Positions 1 through 8,674 are shown, counted from the first letter of the stretch. The stretch: DNA of 64,000 nt from Myxococcales bacterium (GCA_903642325.1 CAHJWM010000003.1:1-64000), one strand, 5' to 3'. The notes: a model not told the origin generated them from the letters alone. Made by a program: numbers and translations.

Positions 1-2
1 AT

Positions 3-236
3 GCCGACGCCGGCGCGACGGCGAGCCCCGACGTTGCGATGCGCGGCGCGCGCGGCGCTCGGGCGACCAGCACGCACGGCGCGGTCGTGCGCGGTTTCGG
101 AGGCAAGATGAGCGAGCGCGACGCCCTCCGCTTATCCGCCGTCGGCGCCGGCGATTTCGCTACCAGCTTGCGTTCGGTCGGGCTGAGGCGCCCCGCGGTG
201 GGCGGTGGCGTCTTCTTGAGCGTCGCCGCGGGCTGA
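3..236 (+). other. Possible 3' end of an upstream gene
   Basis: Reading frame 3 is open from the left edge of the window to a TGA ending at 236, giving about 77 residues (internal ATG at 39). The translation is Ala/Gly/Arg-rich and I recognise no domain in it. It could be the tail of a gene that starts outside the window, or a chance open frame in GC-rich DNA. The other two plus-strand frames close earlier (near 110) or at about 248 with an arginine-rich, unprotein-like translation. Low confidence. Confidence 0.2.
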
Positions 237-460
237 GCGCGGTCTGCTGAACGGACGTGCTTCGTTTGGGCAGAGTGAGCCGGCCGTTGTGAAACACGGC
301 GGCCCCGCTTCGTAAGCTTATTTGTGCTTTTCGCCATCACCGAGACCGTATTGTTGACGAAGCATTAACATTATCAGTGACAGAAATACAGTGCTCAAAC
401 GCGCAGCATGGCGCCGCCCGTGACTGAGCCGTGCCCGCGAGGCCCAGCTAGGCTCCGGTC
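237..460. promoter_or_regulatory. AT-rich upstream region of the desulfhydrase-like gene
   Basis: This is gene-free sequence before the GTG start at 461. Within it, about 310-395 is clearly AT-richer than the rest of the window. It contains a TTGACG hexamer at 354-359 that resembles a sigma-70 -35 box, but I see no convincing -10 hexamer at the right distance. It is the most likely place for the promoter of the gene at 461. Confidence 0.3.
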
Positions 461-1582
461 GTGACCTTTGCGCTCTTTGCAGAGCTACCCGTCCTCGAGC
501 AACGCATCTCACGTGTGACCCTGGGCGATTTTCCGACCCCTGTCGCTTCGCTCGCAGCGCTGGCGAAAGAGCTGCGCGCTTCGAGCAGCGATGCGTGGGT
601 CAAACGTGACGATGTGTCTTCGCCGATTTACGGCGGAAACAAAGTCAGAACGCTCGAGCTCTTGTTCGGGCAGGCTCGCGCCTTCGGTCATACGCGCGTG
701 CTGGCGACGGGCGCGTTCGGATCGAACCACGCGTTCGCTTGCGCTCTCCACGCCCCACGGGCTCGGCTCAGGCCAGAGGCGCTCTTGTTCCCGCAGCCGG
801 CGTCGCTGGCGGCTTGGTCGAATCTGCGCGCGCTCACGACGAGCGGTGCGCGGCTGTACGCGTTGCCCCACTGGAGCGCGCTTCCACTTGCAATGGCCTG
901 GCTCGGCCGTGGGCCAGATGCTCCGTACGTGATGGTTCCCGGAGGGGCCACGCCGCTCGGTGCGCTCGGTTACGTGTCGGCTGGGCTCGAGCTCGGTCAT
1001 CAGATTGCCGCTCACGTGCTGCCCTCGCCCCGGCGTGTCGTGCTCGCGGTTGGGTCGACGTGCACGTCCGCCGGGTTGTTAGTAGGCATGGCTTTAGCGG
1101 CCTTTCTAGGGCGCGGCTTCACCCCTGCGACGTTACCCACCCTGACCTCGGTGCGCGTGACGCCTTGGCCAATCACGAGCCGGTTTCGCATTCTGTCGCT
1201 AGCCGTGCGCACGTCACGGCTGCTTCATCGCCTCAGCGCGGGCGTGCTGCCGCTCTTCGAGCGGGCTGCGCTGAGCTCTCGTCTCGAGATTGATGGCAGC
1301 TACCTCGGGCCTGGCTATGGCGAGTCGAGCGAGGGGGGGGACGAGGCCGAAGCGATTTGGCAAACAGCGGGCTTACCGGCACTAGACGGGACTTACAGTG
1401 CCAAAGCAGCGGCCCGCGTCGTCGCTGAGCTTCGTTCTCGGCAGCCCGGCCCAATCTTGTTTTGGTCGACGAAATCCAGCGCGGCGTTGCCCGCGCCGTG
1501 CAGCGCACCGGCGTCGACGCCCGAGCCAATGGTGGCGTGGCTAAAGCGAGCGGAGCGTATGCTTCCTGCTCGCCGCGCCTGA
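461..1582 (+). CDS. PLP-dependent D-cysteine desulfhydrase / ACC deaminase family protein
   Basis: This is a 373-residue pyridoxal-phosphate enzyme of fold type II, in the family of D-cysteine desulfhydrase and 1-aminocyclopropane-1-carboxylate deaminase. The signature YGGNKVRTLE near residues 57-66 carries the presumed PLP-binding Lys61. GAFGSNHA and the Gly/Ser-rich GSTCTSAG segment fit substrate and phosphate-binding loops. Members release ammonia from small amino acids, either D-cysteine to pyruvate, sulfide and ammonia, or ACC to 2-oxobutyrate. The substrate cannot be decided from sequence alone. The start is GTG at 461. The gene is convergent with the GntR regulator, with a 7-nt gap. 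Family is likely; specific activity is unassigned. Confidence 0.8.
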   Translation: MTFALFAELPVLEQRISRVTLGDFPTPVASLAALAKELRASSSDAWVKRDDVSSPIYGGNKVRTLELLFGQARAFGHTRVLATGAFGSNHAFACALHAPRARLRPEALLFPQPASLAAWSNLRALTTSGARLYALPHWSALPLAMAWLGRGPDAPYVMVPGGATPLGALGYVSAGLELGHQIAAHVLPSPRRVVLAVGSTCTSAGLLVGMALAAFLGRGFTPATLPTLTSVRVTPWPITSRFRILSLAVRTSRLLHRLSAGVLPLFERAALSSRLEIDGSYLGPGYGESSEGGDEAEAIWQTAGLPALDGTYSAKAAARVVAELRSRQPGPILFWSTKSSAALPAPCSAPASTPEPMVAWLKRAERMLPARRA

Positions 1583-1589
1583 GCGACGC

Positions 1590-2351
1590 TTAGCCCTTGG
1601 GGACCAAGCTTGCGAGCGCGCGCATCAACATAGAGTCGACCCGGTAATAGTAATCGCGCGTCACCGCGATCGATTTCTCTTCGTCCGCGGCCTCGAGGGT
1701 CGTCACCAGATCGCGCAAATGCTGAGGAAAGCTCGGCTCTAACATCCACAACGCGGGAAAGCGATCGAGCAGCTCTCGATAGGCATCCAAAAAGGGGTTG
1801 GCGATCCAGCGTACGGCCACCGAGTGGCCAGCGTCGAGCAACGCGTCGAGCCAGCGCTGAAAGCCATGAGCAATCACCACCGGATCCCGGCGCTCGAAGG
1901 CCGCAATCAAGAGCTCGGTGATGTCGCGCAAGCGTGCGATGTCGTCAGTGCTGGCGCGCTTGGCGGCGAGGCGCGTTGCAAACTCGAGCACCAGCAAGCG
2001 CGCAGGCAAAATGTCTTCTAGCAGGGCATGAATCTCGGCCGCGTTGCCAGTGTTCTCGAGAAACGGTGGCAAAAGCTCCATCGTCCCCGTCTTGCGAAAG
2101 TCGGCCACGGTTACACCCTGGCCGTGGCGCACGGTGACGAGCTTGGCTTGTTCGAGCATGCGCACCGCCTCGCGTAGGGTGTTGCGATTCGTGCCGTACT
2201 GGGCGGCGAGCTCGCGCTCGCCGGGGAGCCGCTCGCTCGGCTTGAGCACGCCCTTCAATATCTGGCTGCGCAAATCACGGAAAATGGTGGCGGCGATGTT
2301 GGTCGAGGGTGGGGCGCGATGTTCCATGACTAAGACGCGCCGTGAGGCCAA
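1590..2351 (-). CDS. GntR/FadR-family transcriptional regulator
   Basis: This is a 253-residue regulator. The N-terminal winged helix-turn-helix (about residues 20-85) contains LPGERELAAQYGTNRNTLRE, the classic GntR recognition region. The remainder is a helical C-terminal domain of the FadR/FCD type that usually binds a small acid and controls DNA binding. A second Met at 2327 (MEHRAPP) is an equally good start, since family members often begin shortly before the wHTH. It is convergent with the desulfhydrase-like gene and lies 15 nt downstream of the barrel-like gene, so it may be read with it. Its ligand and targets are unknown. Confidence 0.85.
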   Translation of the reverse strand: MASRRVLVMEHRAPPSTNIAATIFRDLRSQILKGVLKPSERLPGERELAAQYGTNRNTLREAVRMLEQAKLVTVRHGQGVTVADFRKTGTMELLPPFLENTGNAAEIHALLEDILPARLLVLEFATRLAAKRASTDDIARLRDITELLIAAFERRDPVVIAHGFQRWLDALLDAGHSVAVRWIANPFLDAYRELLDRFPALWMLEPSFPQHLRDLVTTLEAADEEKSIAVTRDYYYRVDSMLMRALASLVPKG

Positions 2352-2366
2352 GACGCGCCCCGAACC

Positions 2367-2978
2367 CTACAGCAAGATGGAGACGCCGGCCGAGAAGTAA
2401 GGATAGCCAAGCCTCACCAAGAAGCCCACCGAGTCCGATACCAAGAACCGGCCGCCCAACGAGAATGAGCCATCGACGGAGCTGTCACTGCCGGTGCCGC
2501 TGCAGAACCCGTTGACGCAGGTCGGACCCGCCGAACCGTTGTCGAAGCGGCGGTACTGCAGCACCAGCCCGCCTTCACCGAAGACGCTGATCTTCGGCAG
2601 TAAGAAGAAGTTCCATTGCACGACGACGGGCAGCGACCAGACGTTCGCGGTGAAGCCGTTGCCCACGAAGGTCGTGCCGTTGTAGTACGCGCCGCAGCGA
2701 TTGTTGATGCTCGAGTGGGCCCAATCCAAGCCGAAGCCGATGGCCATGTTGTTGTTGATCTTCGGCACCGGCCCATTGTCGAGGAAGGGAATGGCGGCGC
2801 GGAACCCCGGGCCAAAGCCGTCGTTCGTGCACGGCGCGTAGTCGCTCCATTCCACGATGAGGTGCGGCTCGAGCTCTGCCTTGTAGAGCGGGTGATTACC
2901 CGGCTCTTTGATTTGAGCAGAAACAGCCGCAGGTACGGATAAAACGGCGAGGGCGACGCACGTTTGTGCAAAGCGCAT
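2367..2978 (-). CDS. Exported beta-barrel-like protein, function unknown
   Basis: This is a 203-residue protein with an N-terminal signal peptide (MRFAQTC followed by a hydrophobic run ending AVSAQ). The mature part has alternating hydrophobic and aromatic strands, for example VWSLPVVVQWNFFL, ISVFGEGGLVLQYRRF and GFLVRLGYPYFSAGVSILL. That pattern is typical of a small outer-membrane beta-barrel, and the C-terminus ends in a strand. Four cysteines in loops (CTN, NRCG, TCVNGFCS) could form disulfides. It lies 3 nt downstream of the preceding minus-strand gene, so the two are probably cotranscribed. No specific function can be given. Confidence 0.65.
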   Translation of the reverse strand: MRFAQTCVALAVLSVPAAVSAQIKEPGNHPLYKAELEPHLIVEWSDYAPCTNDGFGPGFRAAIPFLDNGPVPKINNNMAIGFGLDWAHSSINNRCGAYYNGTTFVGNGFTANVWSLPVVVQWNFFLLPKISVFGEGGLVLQYRRFDNGSAGPTCVNGFCSGTGSDSSVDGSFSLGGRFLVSDSVGFLVRLGYPYFSAGVSILL

Positions 2979-2981
2979 GAA

Positions 2982-3644
2982 TTACCTTTCGAAGCTACTG
3001 GCTAAACGCTGCTCGACTTCTTGAAGCAGCAGCGGAGCACCGGACAAGATGGAAGGCCCGACACGTGTGGCCCAGTCCCGTACAACGGATTGCCCCGCGT
3101 CGTCCAATGTTAGGCGCGGGCGGTCGGCCAAGATGTTGCGCAAACGCTCGGCGATGACCTCGGGCGCAATCTGGGTGGGCAGCGCGCCGCGCCTGCGCAA
3201 GTGTTGACACAGCTCATCGAACCGAATCGAACCGTCGAGCGTTGCCCAGCTCAGCTGCTCGGCGACGCGCGTCGTCAAGGCGCAGGTAATAGCCGACAAA
3301 TACGCCTCGTTCGCGCGCTTACTGACGAACGCGGCGTCGAGTAAAAGCTCCACCCCAACGTGAGCGACGGCGCGGGCACTGCCACGCGATAGGCCTTGGC
3401 TCATCAGGAAGCGCGAAGCCTCCCCGGAAATTTCCAGGAACGAACGGGCGCCGTGAAATGCGTCGTCGGTCAAGTGATGAAAGCGCAAGCCCGCGTTGAC
3501 CTCCGGGAGCAAAGCGCGCGGTGGGCGCACGCGTAGCATGGACGCGAAATCGGGCAGCATGGCCCCCAGCACGAATTCGGCGCGAAAGGCGCCGCGCGTC
3601 GCCTCGTATCGTTCCGCGATCATGGCATGGCCAAAAAAATTCAT
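2982..3644 (-). CDS. AcpH/DUF479-like hypothetical protein
   Basis: This is a 220-residue, mostly helical protein. Its start, MNFFGHAMIAERY, followed by the LGAMLPDF motif near residue 27, resembles the beginning of acyl-carrier-protein phosphodiesterase (AcpH, DUF479), where His and Asp residues in this region bind metal. A later FHHLTDDAFH segment supplies further histidines, as in that family. AcpH removes the phosphopantetheine arm of ACP, but similarity here is only motif-level, so hydrolase activity is an inference. It is divergent from the oxidoreductase at 3680 and is the first gene of a likely two- or three-gene minus-strand unit. Confidence 0.5.
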   Translation of the reverse strand: MNFFGHAMIAERYEATRGAFRAEFVLGAMLPDFASMLRVRPPRALLPEVNAGLRFHHLTDDAFHGARSFLEISGEASRFLMSQGLSRGSARAVAHVGVELLLDAAFVSKRANEAYLSAITCALTTRVAEQLSWATLDGSIRFDELCQHLRRRGALPTQIAPEVIAERLRNILADRPRLTLDDAGQSVVRDWATRVGPSILSGAPLLLQEVEQRLASSFER

Positions 3645-3679
3645 GGCATCCGTGCTTGCAAGACCGGTATGTACCGTCG

Positions 3680-4372
3680 ATGTTGGCGTCGCGCTTCTCG
3701 GTCGAGCTGCTCAGCCGAAAGCCGCTGTCGGGCTCGGTTCACCGACTGCGCTTCGCCCCGCAAGCGCCCTTCAAGTGGCATGCAGGGCAACACGTCGCGG
3801 TCGGTGGCGATGGGCAAGACCTTTTCCTACCCTATTCGATCGCCTCCGCCTACGACGTCCGGCGACCAGGTCAGTTCGAGCTGGCCGTGGCCTTTGGCGC
3901 CGGGGCGGACGGCCTGGATGCGCTCGAGGTGGGTGGAACACTCGAGTGTGAGGGCCCGTTTGGCGACTTCGTTTGGCAGACCCTACCGAGCCCAGCAGCG
4001 CTATTGGTGGGGGTGGGTACCGGCGTCGCGCCTCTGCGCGCGCTGATCGAAGAAGAGCTCGCGCGGCCCTCGCCGGTGCGGTTGCTTTTAATCGCGGGTC
4101 ATCGCGCGCCTCAGGACGTATTGTTCGCCAATGACTTCGCGGAGCTCGCGGCCGAGCACGCGCGCTTTCGCTTCGTGCCGACGGTGACGAGCCCCGAGAA
4201 CGCGTGGCTTGGCGAGCGCGGTCGCGTGCAGGCTCGCGTCACGGCGGCGGTGAGTGCCCTTGGCCCACTAGATGCGTACGTTTGCGGGCGCCTCGACATG
4301 GTCGAGGACGTCGTCGCTCTCCTGACGCGTGAGGGCGTGCCGGTATCACGCATTCGAAGCGAAGGCTTCTGA
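3680..4372 (+). CDS. FAD/NAD(P)H-binding ferredoxin reductase-like oxidoreductase
   Basis: This is a 230-residue protein of the ferredoxin-NADP+ reductase / flavin reductase superfamily. Residues 1-100 form the FAD-binding barrel with the flavin motif LPYSIAS. The second half is the NAD(P)H-binding domain, with GVGTGVAPLRALIEEEL and the late YVCGRLDMVEDV motif. It ends in RSEGF, close to the aromatic C-terminus often seen in this fold. No iron-sulfur or haem domain is fused, so an electron acceptor must come from elsewhere. The ATG at 3680 is preferred over an upstream in-frame start at 3521, because residues before it do not look like the fold. A GTG at 3671 is possible. Confidence 0.78.
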   Translation: MLASRFSVELLSRKPLSGSVHRLRFAPQAPFKWHAGQHVAVGGDGQDLFLPYSIASAYDVRRPGQFELAVAFGAGADGLDALEVGGTLECEGPFGDFVWQTLPSPAALLVGVGTGVAPLRALIEEELARPSPVRLLLIAGHRAPQDVLFANDFAELAAEHARFRFVPTVTSPENAWLGERGRVQARVTAAVSALGPLDAYVCGRLDMVEDVVALLTREGVPVSRIRSEGF

Positions 4373-4378
4373 TGCACC

Positions 4379-4708
4379 TTACGTGCTGACAGAGCTCGCC
4401 CGAACGCGTGATCCTGGGTCCGCGCTCGGCGATGGCGGAGCCGGCGGCAGGGGCGACGGAAGCAGTGACCGGATCGGTAGCAAGCCTGGCCCGCCGACCC
4501 GCTTTGCAAGCAGCGAAGCCGCCGCCTGCAGGTCTCCAAGGATGGGCGCACCCCCGGACACCGCGCTGCGTTGCGCACGGGCCAAACGATACGCCGCGCG
4601 TGCCATGCCGCCCGACTCAAGCACCAGACGGCTGTACCCTCTGCTATCTTCCGACAACGAGCGCAACCATTGCGCGGGGTCCGCGATCTCCAACCTCGTT
4701 CTGAACAT
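4379..4708 (-). CDS. Small hypothetical protein
   Basis: This is a 109-residue protein that I do not recognise. The ATG at 4708 is preceded by a strong Shine-Dalgarno sequence (GAGGAGG, reading the minus strand), which is the main evidence that it is real; the longer open frame to 4822 has no such signal. The first 75 residues are amphipathic and helical with no signal peptide (MFRTRLEIADPAQWLRSLSE onward). The last third is Pro/Ser/Leu-rich and low in complexity. It ends 6 nt from the stop of the convergent oxidoreductase gene. Confidence 0.55.
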   Translation of the reverse strand: MFRTRLEIADPAQWLRSLSEDSRGYSRLVLESGGMARAAYRLARAQRSAVSGGAPILGDLQAAASLLAKRVGGPGLLPIRSLLPSPLPPAPPSPSADPGSRVRASSVST

Positions 4709-4945
4709 GGGGGCCTCCTCGCGCCGTTCCAGCAACAACGGCGCCGGTGCGACTCGTCGCCTCTGTTGATGCGTGATGCAATGTACGTGCCTCACCGCAC
4801 GAATTGGCGGAATCCGCCGCATGCTCGCGCAGCGCGAGGAACTCCGGCGCTCAGCTCGTCGAGAGCAGCCCTGATGGCACCATGATAACGAGTAGCGCGA
4901 AAAAATTGTTGCGGCTGCGACCTACATTTCGCACAAGCGATCCGA

Positions 4946-5596
4946 GTGCCTCTCTGGAAAGCGCCGTCCTCCCGAACCAAGAAGCGCTGTTTTTGGTGTG
5001 GTGACGACCCATTGATGGTCGACTATCACGACACTGAATGGGGTGTGCCTGTGCACGACGACCGGCGCTTGTTCGAGTGTCTCGTGCTCGAAGGGGCGCA
5101 GGCTGGCTTGAGTTGGCTCACGGTTTTGCGCAAGCGCGAAGGGTACCGACGTGCTTTTGCTAGCTTCGACGTCGAGCGGGTGGCGCGTTTCACGCCGGCA
5201 AGGGTAGAGCGTTTGTTGCTGAACCCAGCCATCGTGCGGAACCGCGCGAAAATCGAAGCGACGATCAGAAATGCCCGCGCATTTTTGACTGTCCAAGCGG
5301 AGTTTGGCAGCTTCGCGGCCTATCAATGGCGCTTCGTAAATGGTCAGCCGATACAGAACGGTGTGCGAACCCGCCAAGATATCGTGGCCCGCAGCGTCGT
5401 GTCGGACGCGCTCAGCAACGACTTGAAACAGCGCGCTTTCAGCTTCGTTGGCTCGACGATCGTGTACGCGCACATGCAGGCAGTGGGTATGGTCAACGAT
5501 CATGCTTTCGACTGCTTCAGGCATGAACCGTTGCTCCAAAAAATCCGCGGTCAACGCGCGAGAAGCACGGCGCGCTTCGACGGAGCCGGCCAGTGA
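4946..5596 (+). CDS. tag: DNA-3-methyladenine glycosylase I
   Basis: This is a 216-residue base-excision repair enzyme that removes 3-methyladenine from alkylated DNA. It shows the Tag signatures: CFWCGDDPLMVDYHDTEWG near the N-terminus (zinc Cys plus the W-G motif), QAGLSWLTVLRKREGYRRAF, and the later GSTIVYAHMQAVGMVNDH segment with the C-terminal zinc ligands. Length is slightly above the usual 190 or so residues because of a tail. The start is GTG at 4946, which is forced, since the in-frame stop at 4886 leaves no other ATG or GTG. It is convergent with the EAL gene, separated by a single nucleotide. Confidence 0.93.
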   Translation: MPLWKAPSSRTKKRCFWCGDDPLMVDYHDTEWGVPVHDDRRLFECLVLEGAQAGLSWLTVLRKREGYRRAFASFDVERVARFTPARVERLLLNPAIVRNRAKIEATIRNARAFLTVQAEFGSFAAYQWRFVNGQPIQNGVRTRQDIVARSVVSDALSNDLKQRAFSFVGSTIVYAHMQAVGMVNDHAFDCFRHEPLLQKIRGQRARSTARFDGAGQ

Positions 5597-5597
5597 C

Positions 5598-7049
5598 TCA
5601 GGGCGCGAAGGAATCCCAGTCTAAATCAGCGCACACCACGCGCACGCCGTTGGTCTCGGGGATCGCAATCGAAAAAGTGACGCAGGCGCGTGCGTCGGCG
5701 ATGGACAGGTAAGGCCGCGAGATCTGCACGGCCATGGGTTGCGTGATGGCACGGCGGAAGTAAGGGCGCCGAAACCAATTGGCGCCCTCCGCGTCTGCGC
5801 ACGGCAGATAGCGCGGGTCCAGACGACGCGCGCCTTCCCTCGTGCCGATGTTGGCGCCGACCTGCACGCCTTCCGCAGACAGCAGATAACAGCGCCGCAC
5901 GCCACCCAAGGTCAGAAAGTCCACGAAGGCCTGCTCTGGTTCGGCGCCGAGGCGAAATAATTGCGCCGCGTCGTCGAACTTCTTGGAATAGTGGGCGAGC
6001 ATGGAGCGCTCGCTGCTCGATTGACGCCGAACTCTTTCCTGAAAACAGGCGAAGAGCTCGTTCAGCAACTCGCGGAAATTTTCGTCGGGAGTAAGGCAGG
6101 AACGCGGCTCGCCGAAGTAAAAGCCCTGCACGAAGTCGACGTCGCTTTCCATTGCGATCAAAGCGTGCTCGCTCGTTTCTAAACCCTCCATAACCACCAA
6201 GCAGCCGGCCTCGTGGAGCAGGGATACCAGGCCGGGCAGGATCCGACGCACGCGTGGCGTGCGCGTGGCCTCCACGACCATCGAACGGTCGAGCTTGACG
6301 ATGTCAGGCGTGAGCCGCCAGATGCGCTCGAAATTGGACTCACCTGCGCCAAAGTCGTCGATCGCAACCAAGCAGCCCAGATCTCGGAAATACTGCACGC
6401 AGCGCGCGAGACTCTCTTCGTCGTACGCTGACGTTTCTAGGATCTCCACGACGACGCGGTGGGCGGGCACGCCGTACTGCTCCAACATCCGTGGCAAGAT
6501 CGTGCGTGTGGAGTGGCCCTCCAAGATCAATGCGGGACTCACGTTCAGGAAGATCCAGTTTTGGTTCGCGCCCTGCAAGACGCAGTTTTGCAGGTGCAGC
6601 GCCCGGCAGATCTGGTCCAGCAAAATTGCGTTGTCGCCCGCGTTGCGGAACATGCGATGCGGCGAGACCAGGCGGTCTTGCGCGTCGTACGCACGCAGCA
6701 GGGCCTCGTAACCAACCGGCTTATGGTGCGCGAGGCTCAGCACCGGCTGCAAGGCAGTGCGCAACGTGTGCTCTCCGAAGCGCGCATGCGCCAGCTTTCC
6801 GTCGACGCTGATGCTGGAGAAAATTTGCTCGAGCCAGCCCGGCCCTGTTCGATCCAGCAAAACGTTCGAGGCGGGGGAAGAAGCCGGTGGCGACGGCGAG
6901 CTCGAGGAAAAGACTTTAGGGGGCGAACGTGACGAGTGCGACGAACGTGGCGCACTAGCGGGCGCCGGCCCCGGCGCGGGTTCATCATTCGCGTCCTGAT
7001 CTAGATCCGTGGAACCGGCCAGAACAATGCGACTCATCCAGCTTGTCAT
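5598..7049 (-). CDS. EAL-domain cyclic-di-GMP phosphodiesterase with C-terminal sensor
   Basis: This is a 483-residue soluble protein. After a Ser/Pro-rich N-terminal 60 residues comes an EAL domain with every catalytic motif in place: EALLR (Glu115), FLNVSP, VEILET, IDDFGAGESNFERI, DIVKLDRS, MEGLET and VQGFYFG. It should therefore be an active c-di-GMP hydrolase. No GGDEF domain is present. The last 150 residues resemble the PAS/Cache-like fold found C-terminal to EAL in YkuI-type proteins, a presumed small-molecule sensor. ATG at 7049 is chosen, since the extra 17 residues of the longer frame (to 7100) look non-native. There are no transmembrane segments. Confidence 0.88.
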   Translation of the reverse strand: MTSWMSRIVLAGSTDLDQDANDEPAPGPAPASAPRSSHSSRSPPKVFSSSSPSPPASSPASNVLLDRTGPGWLEQIFSSISVDGKLAHARFGEHTLRTALQPVLSLAHHKPVGYEALLRAYDAQDRLVSPHRMFRNAGDNAILLDQICRALHLQNCVLQGANQNWIFLNVSPALILEGHSTRTILPRMLEQYGVPAHRVVVEILETSAYDEESLARCVQYFRDLGCLVAIDDFGAGESNFERIWRLTPDIVKLDRSMVVEATRTPRVRRILPGLVSLLHEAGCLVVMEGLETSEHALIAMESDVDFVQGFYFGEPRSCLTPDENFRELLNELFACFQERVRRQSSSERSMLAHYSKKFDDAAQLFRLGAEPEQAFVDFLTLGGVRRCYLLSAEGVQVGANIGTREGARRLDPRYLPCADAEGANWFRRPYFRRAITQPMAVQISRPYLSIADARACVTFSIAIPETNGVRVVCADLDWDSFAP

Positions 7050-7124
7050 GATGCCACATCGCGCATTTCGCGGCCGTTTCGCGCGCTCCTTGCCTACCAA
7101 CTAAGTGGGACTCTAGGTTACCGT

Positions 7125-7841
7125 GTGAGTCCGACTCGACGACGGAGGGAGATCGCGGCCGCGCGCCGCTGCGCTATCGCGACATTGCTCTGTTTATTGG
7201 CCTTCGCCGGATTGTCGGGGACCGCGATGGCGCTGTACCCGGGGGGTAACTGGCTCGATCGCACTGCCGTTGGCCATCGTTTTTTTGCAAACTTCTTCTG
7301 CGACTTGACGCAGCCGATATCACTGTCGGGGGTCCCTAACCCCCTCGGCGCGCGCTGTGCGCAGTTTGGCATGCTCTTTTTCGCGCTCGCGCTCGCAGGG
7401 TTTTTCTGGCTCGTTCCGGCGTACTTCACCCGCGATTCACCGGCCAAGCGTTGGGTGCATAGGCTCGGCAAGTGGGCCTTCGTGAGCTTCGTTGCGGTGC
7501 CGCTCACGCCCTCCGAGCGATTCGGCAATGTCCACGCCGCGCTGTCGCTGGTGTCCGGCGGCTTTGGTATCGCCTCGGCAGTCTTGGTGGTTCATGCCTT
7601 GCTGTGCGCCGAGCGGAGAGCGCTGGCGGCCCTGGGTGCCGCATCACTGACGGTGGGCACGGCCGACATCGTGCTTTTCGCCTATCACCTGGGGGGTGTC
7701 GCTCCGCCTCCGCTGATCGTCCCGGCGGCGCAGAAAATTGCCGCGCTTCTAGTCGGCGCGTGGATAGCAGCGGTCGCCGCCGGCCTCCTGTTCGACGGTT
7801 CCGCGCTAGCGCGGCAGAATGAAAAAACCGGTGACCCGTGA
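7125..7841 (+). CDS. Multi-pass membrane protein (DUF998-like), function unknown
   Basis: This is a 238-residue integral membrane protein with about six hydrophobic helices, starting with IATLLCLLAFAGLSG and ending with LLVGAWIAAVAAGLLF. The short loop after helix 1 (LYPGGNWLDRTAVGHRF) and the next segment, FFANFFCDL, resemble the DUF998/Frag1-like membrane proteins often found in myxobacteria. No catalytic motif is visible. The GTG start at 7125 is divergent from the EAL gene. Its stop overlaps the start of the S4-domain gene by 4 nt, so the two are translationally coupled. Confidence 0.6.
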   Translation: MSPTRRRREIAAARRCAIATLLCLLAFAGLSGTAMALYPGGNWLDRTAVGHRFFANFFCDLTQPISLSGVPNPLGARCAQFGMLFFALALAGFFWLVPAYFTRDSPAKRWVHRLGKWAFVSFVAVPLTPSERFGNVHAALSLVSGGFGIASAVLVVHALLCAERRALAALGAASLTVGTADIVLFAYHLGGVAPPPLIVPAAQKIAALLVGAWIAAVAAGLLFDGSALARQNEKTGDP

Positions 7842-8200
7842 CTGAGTCGATACGTCTCGATCGTTTTCTGGCCGCTTCTCGGTTATTCAAGTCGCGCACG
7901 CTCGCGCAAGCGGCGTGTGAGGCGAACCACGTGCGCTTGAATGGCCAGCCCGCGCGTTCGAGTCACCTCGTGCACATCGGCGACGAGATTCGAGCCTTTG
8001 CTCCGCGCGGTAGCGTGATTTGGGTAGTCCTGAAGCTCGCAGAGAAGCGATTGGGAGCGCCGGAGGCCCGTGCCTTGTACGAAGATCACTCGCCGCCGCC
8101 GCCCCCCAAAGAGGACCGGGTAGCCGTGCGTGAGCGCGGTACGGGTCGGCCCAGCAAGGCCGAACGTCGCGCCCAGGATCGCTTTCGAGGAGAGGATTGA
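7838..8200 (+). CDS. S4-domain RNA-binding protein (Hsp15-like)
   Basis: This is a 120-residue protein. Residues 4-50 are an S4 RNA-binding domain (IRLDRFLAASRLFKSRTLA, then HVRLNGQPARSSHLVHIGDE), as in the heat-shock protein HslR/Hsp15, which rescues stalled 50S subunits. The C-terminal 45 residues are proline-rich, then basic (GRPSKAERRAQDRFRG), also typical of HslR-type proteins. The GTG start overlaps the preceding membrane-protein gene by 4 nt. An Hsp15 function is inferred from domain and tail; other small S4 proteins are possible. Confidence 0.75.
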   Translation: MTESIRLDRFLAASRLFKSRTLAQAACEANHVRLNGQPARSSHLVHIGDEIRAFAPRGSVIWVVLKLAEKRLGAPEARALYEDHSPPPPPKEDRVAVRERGTGRPSKAERRAQDRFRGED

Positions 8201-8203
8201 GCG

Positions 8204-8554
8204 TCAGTTCTCTGGCTGCGGCGCGTTCGGATCGGCAGACGGCGGAGGCGGCTCTGGCGCGGCGACGACGCCGGGCGGTAGCGTCGGCACCGGCGGATTC
8301 GGGGCGGCGCGCGGGGCCATGAAAGAGCGGGCGGCCAAAGACGGCGCGGGTGTGAGCGAGGAGTTGAACACGGCGCTCGTGGTGGACGGGGGCCGATCAA
8401 ACGAGCTCGACACGTCTTCCGATTTGTGGCCGTCGATTTGCTTCGGGATCAGTAACAGCGCAAGTCCGACGAAAACCAGCGAGCCTGCCGTGAGGGCCAC
8501 GCACGGCATCCACCGCCACTCAAAAAAATCGCTGATTACCGCGGGTAGTGCCAT
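8204..8554 (-). CDS. Small single-pass membrane protein with Pro-rich tail
   Basis: This is a 116-residue protein with one hydrophobic helix near the N-terminus (MPCVALTAGSLVFVGLALLL). A polar, then strongly Pro/Ala-rich tail follows (about 45 residues), likely spanning the periplasm. No domain is recognised. The ATG at 8554 is favoured over the one at 8569 because an AGGA sequence lies at the right distance upstream. It is convergent with the S4-domain gene, with a 3-nt gap. Confidence 0.45.
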   Translation of the reverse strand: MALPAVISDFFEWRWMPCVALTAGSLVFVGLALLLIPKQIDGHKSEDVSSSFDRPPSTTSAVFNSSLTPAPSLAARSFMAPRAAPNPPVPTLPPGVVAAPEPPPPSADPNAPQPEN

Positions 8555-8674
8555 GGGTCCTGCTCGCACAGGGTCAAACTTTTAACAGGCTACACGCCGC
8601 GCGCGCCTACGTCACGTGACCTGTTCCTGAGGCGCGACTCCTTCGATGGCCATGGCGCAGTCCTCGCCTCGTTA

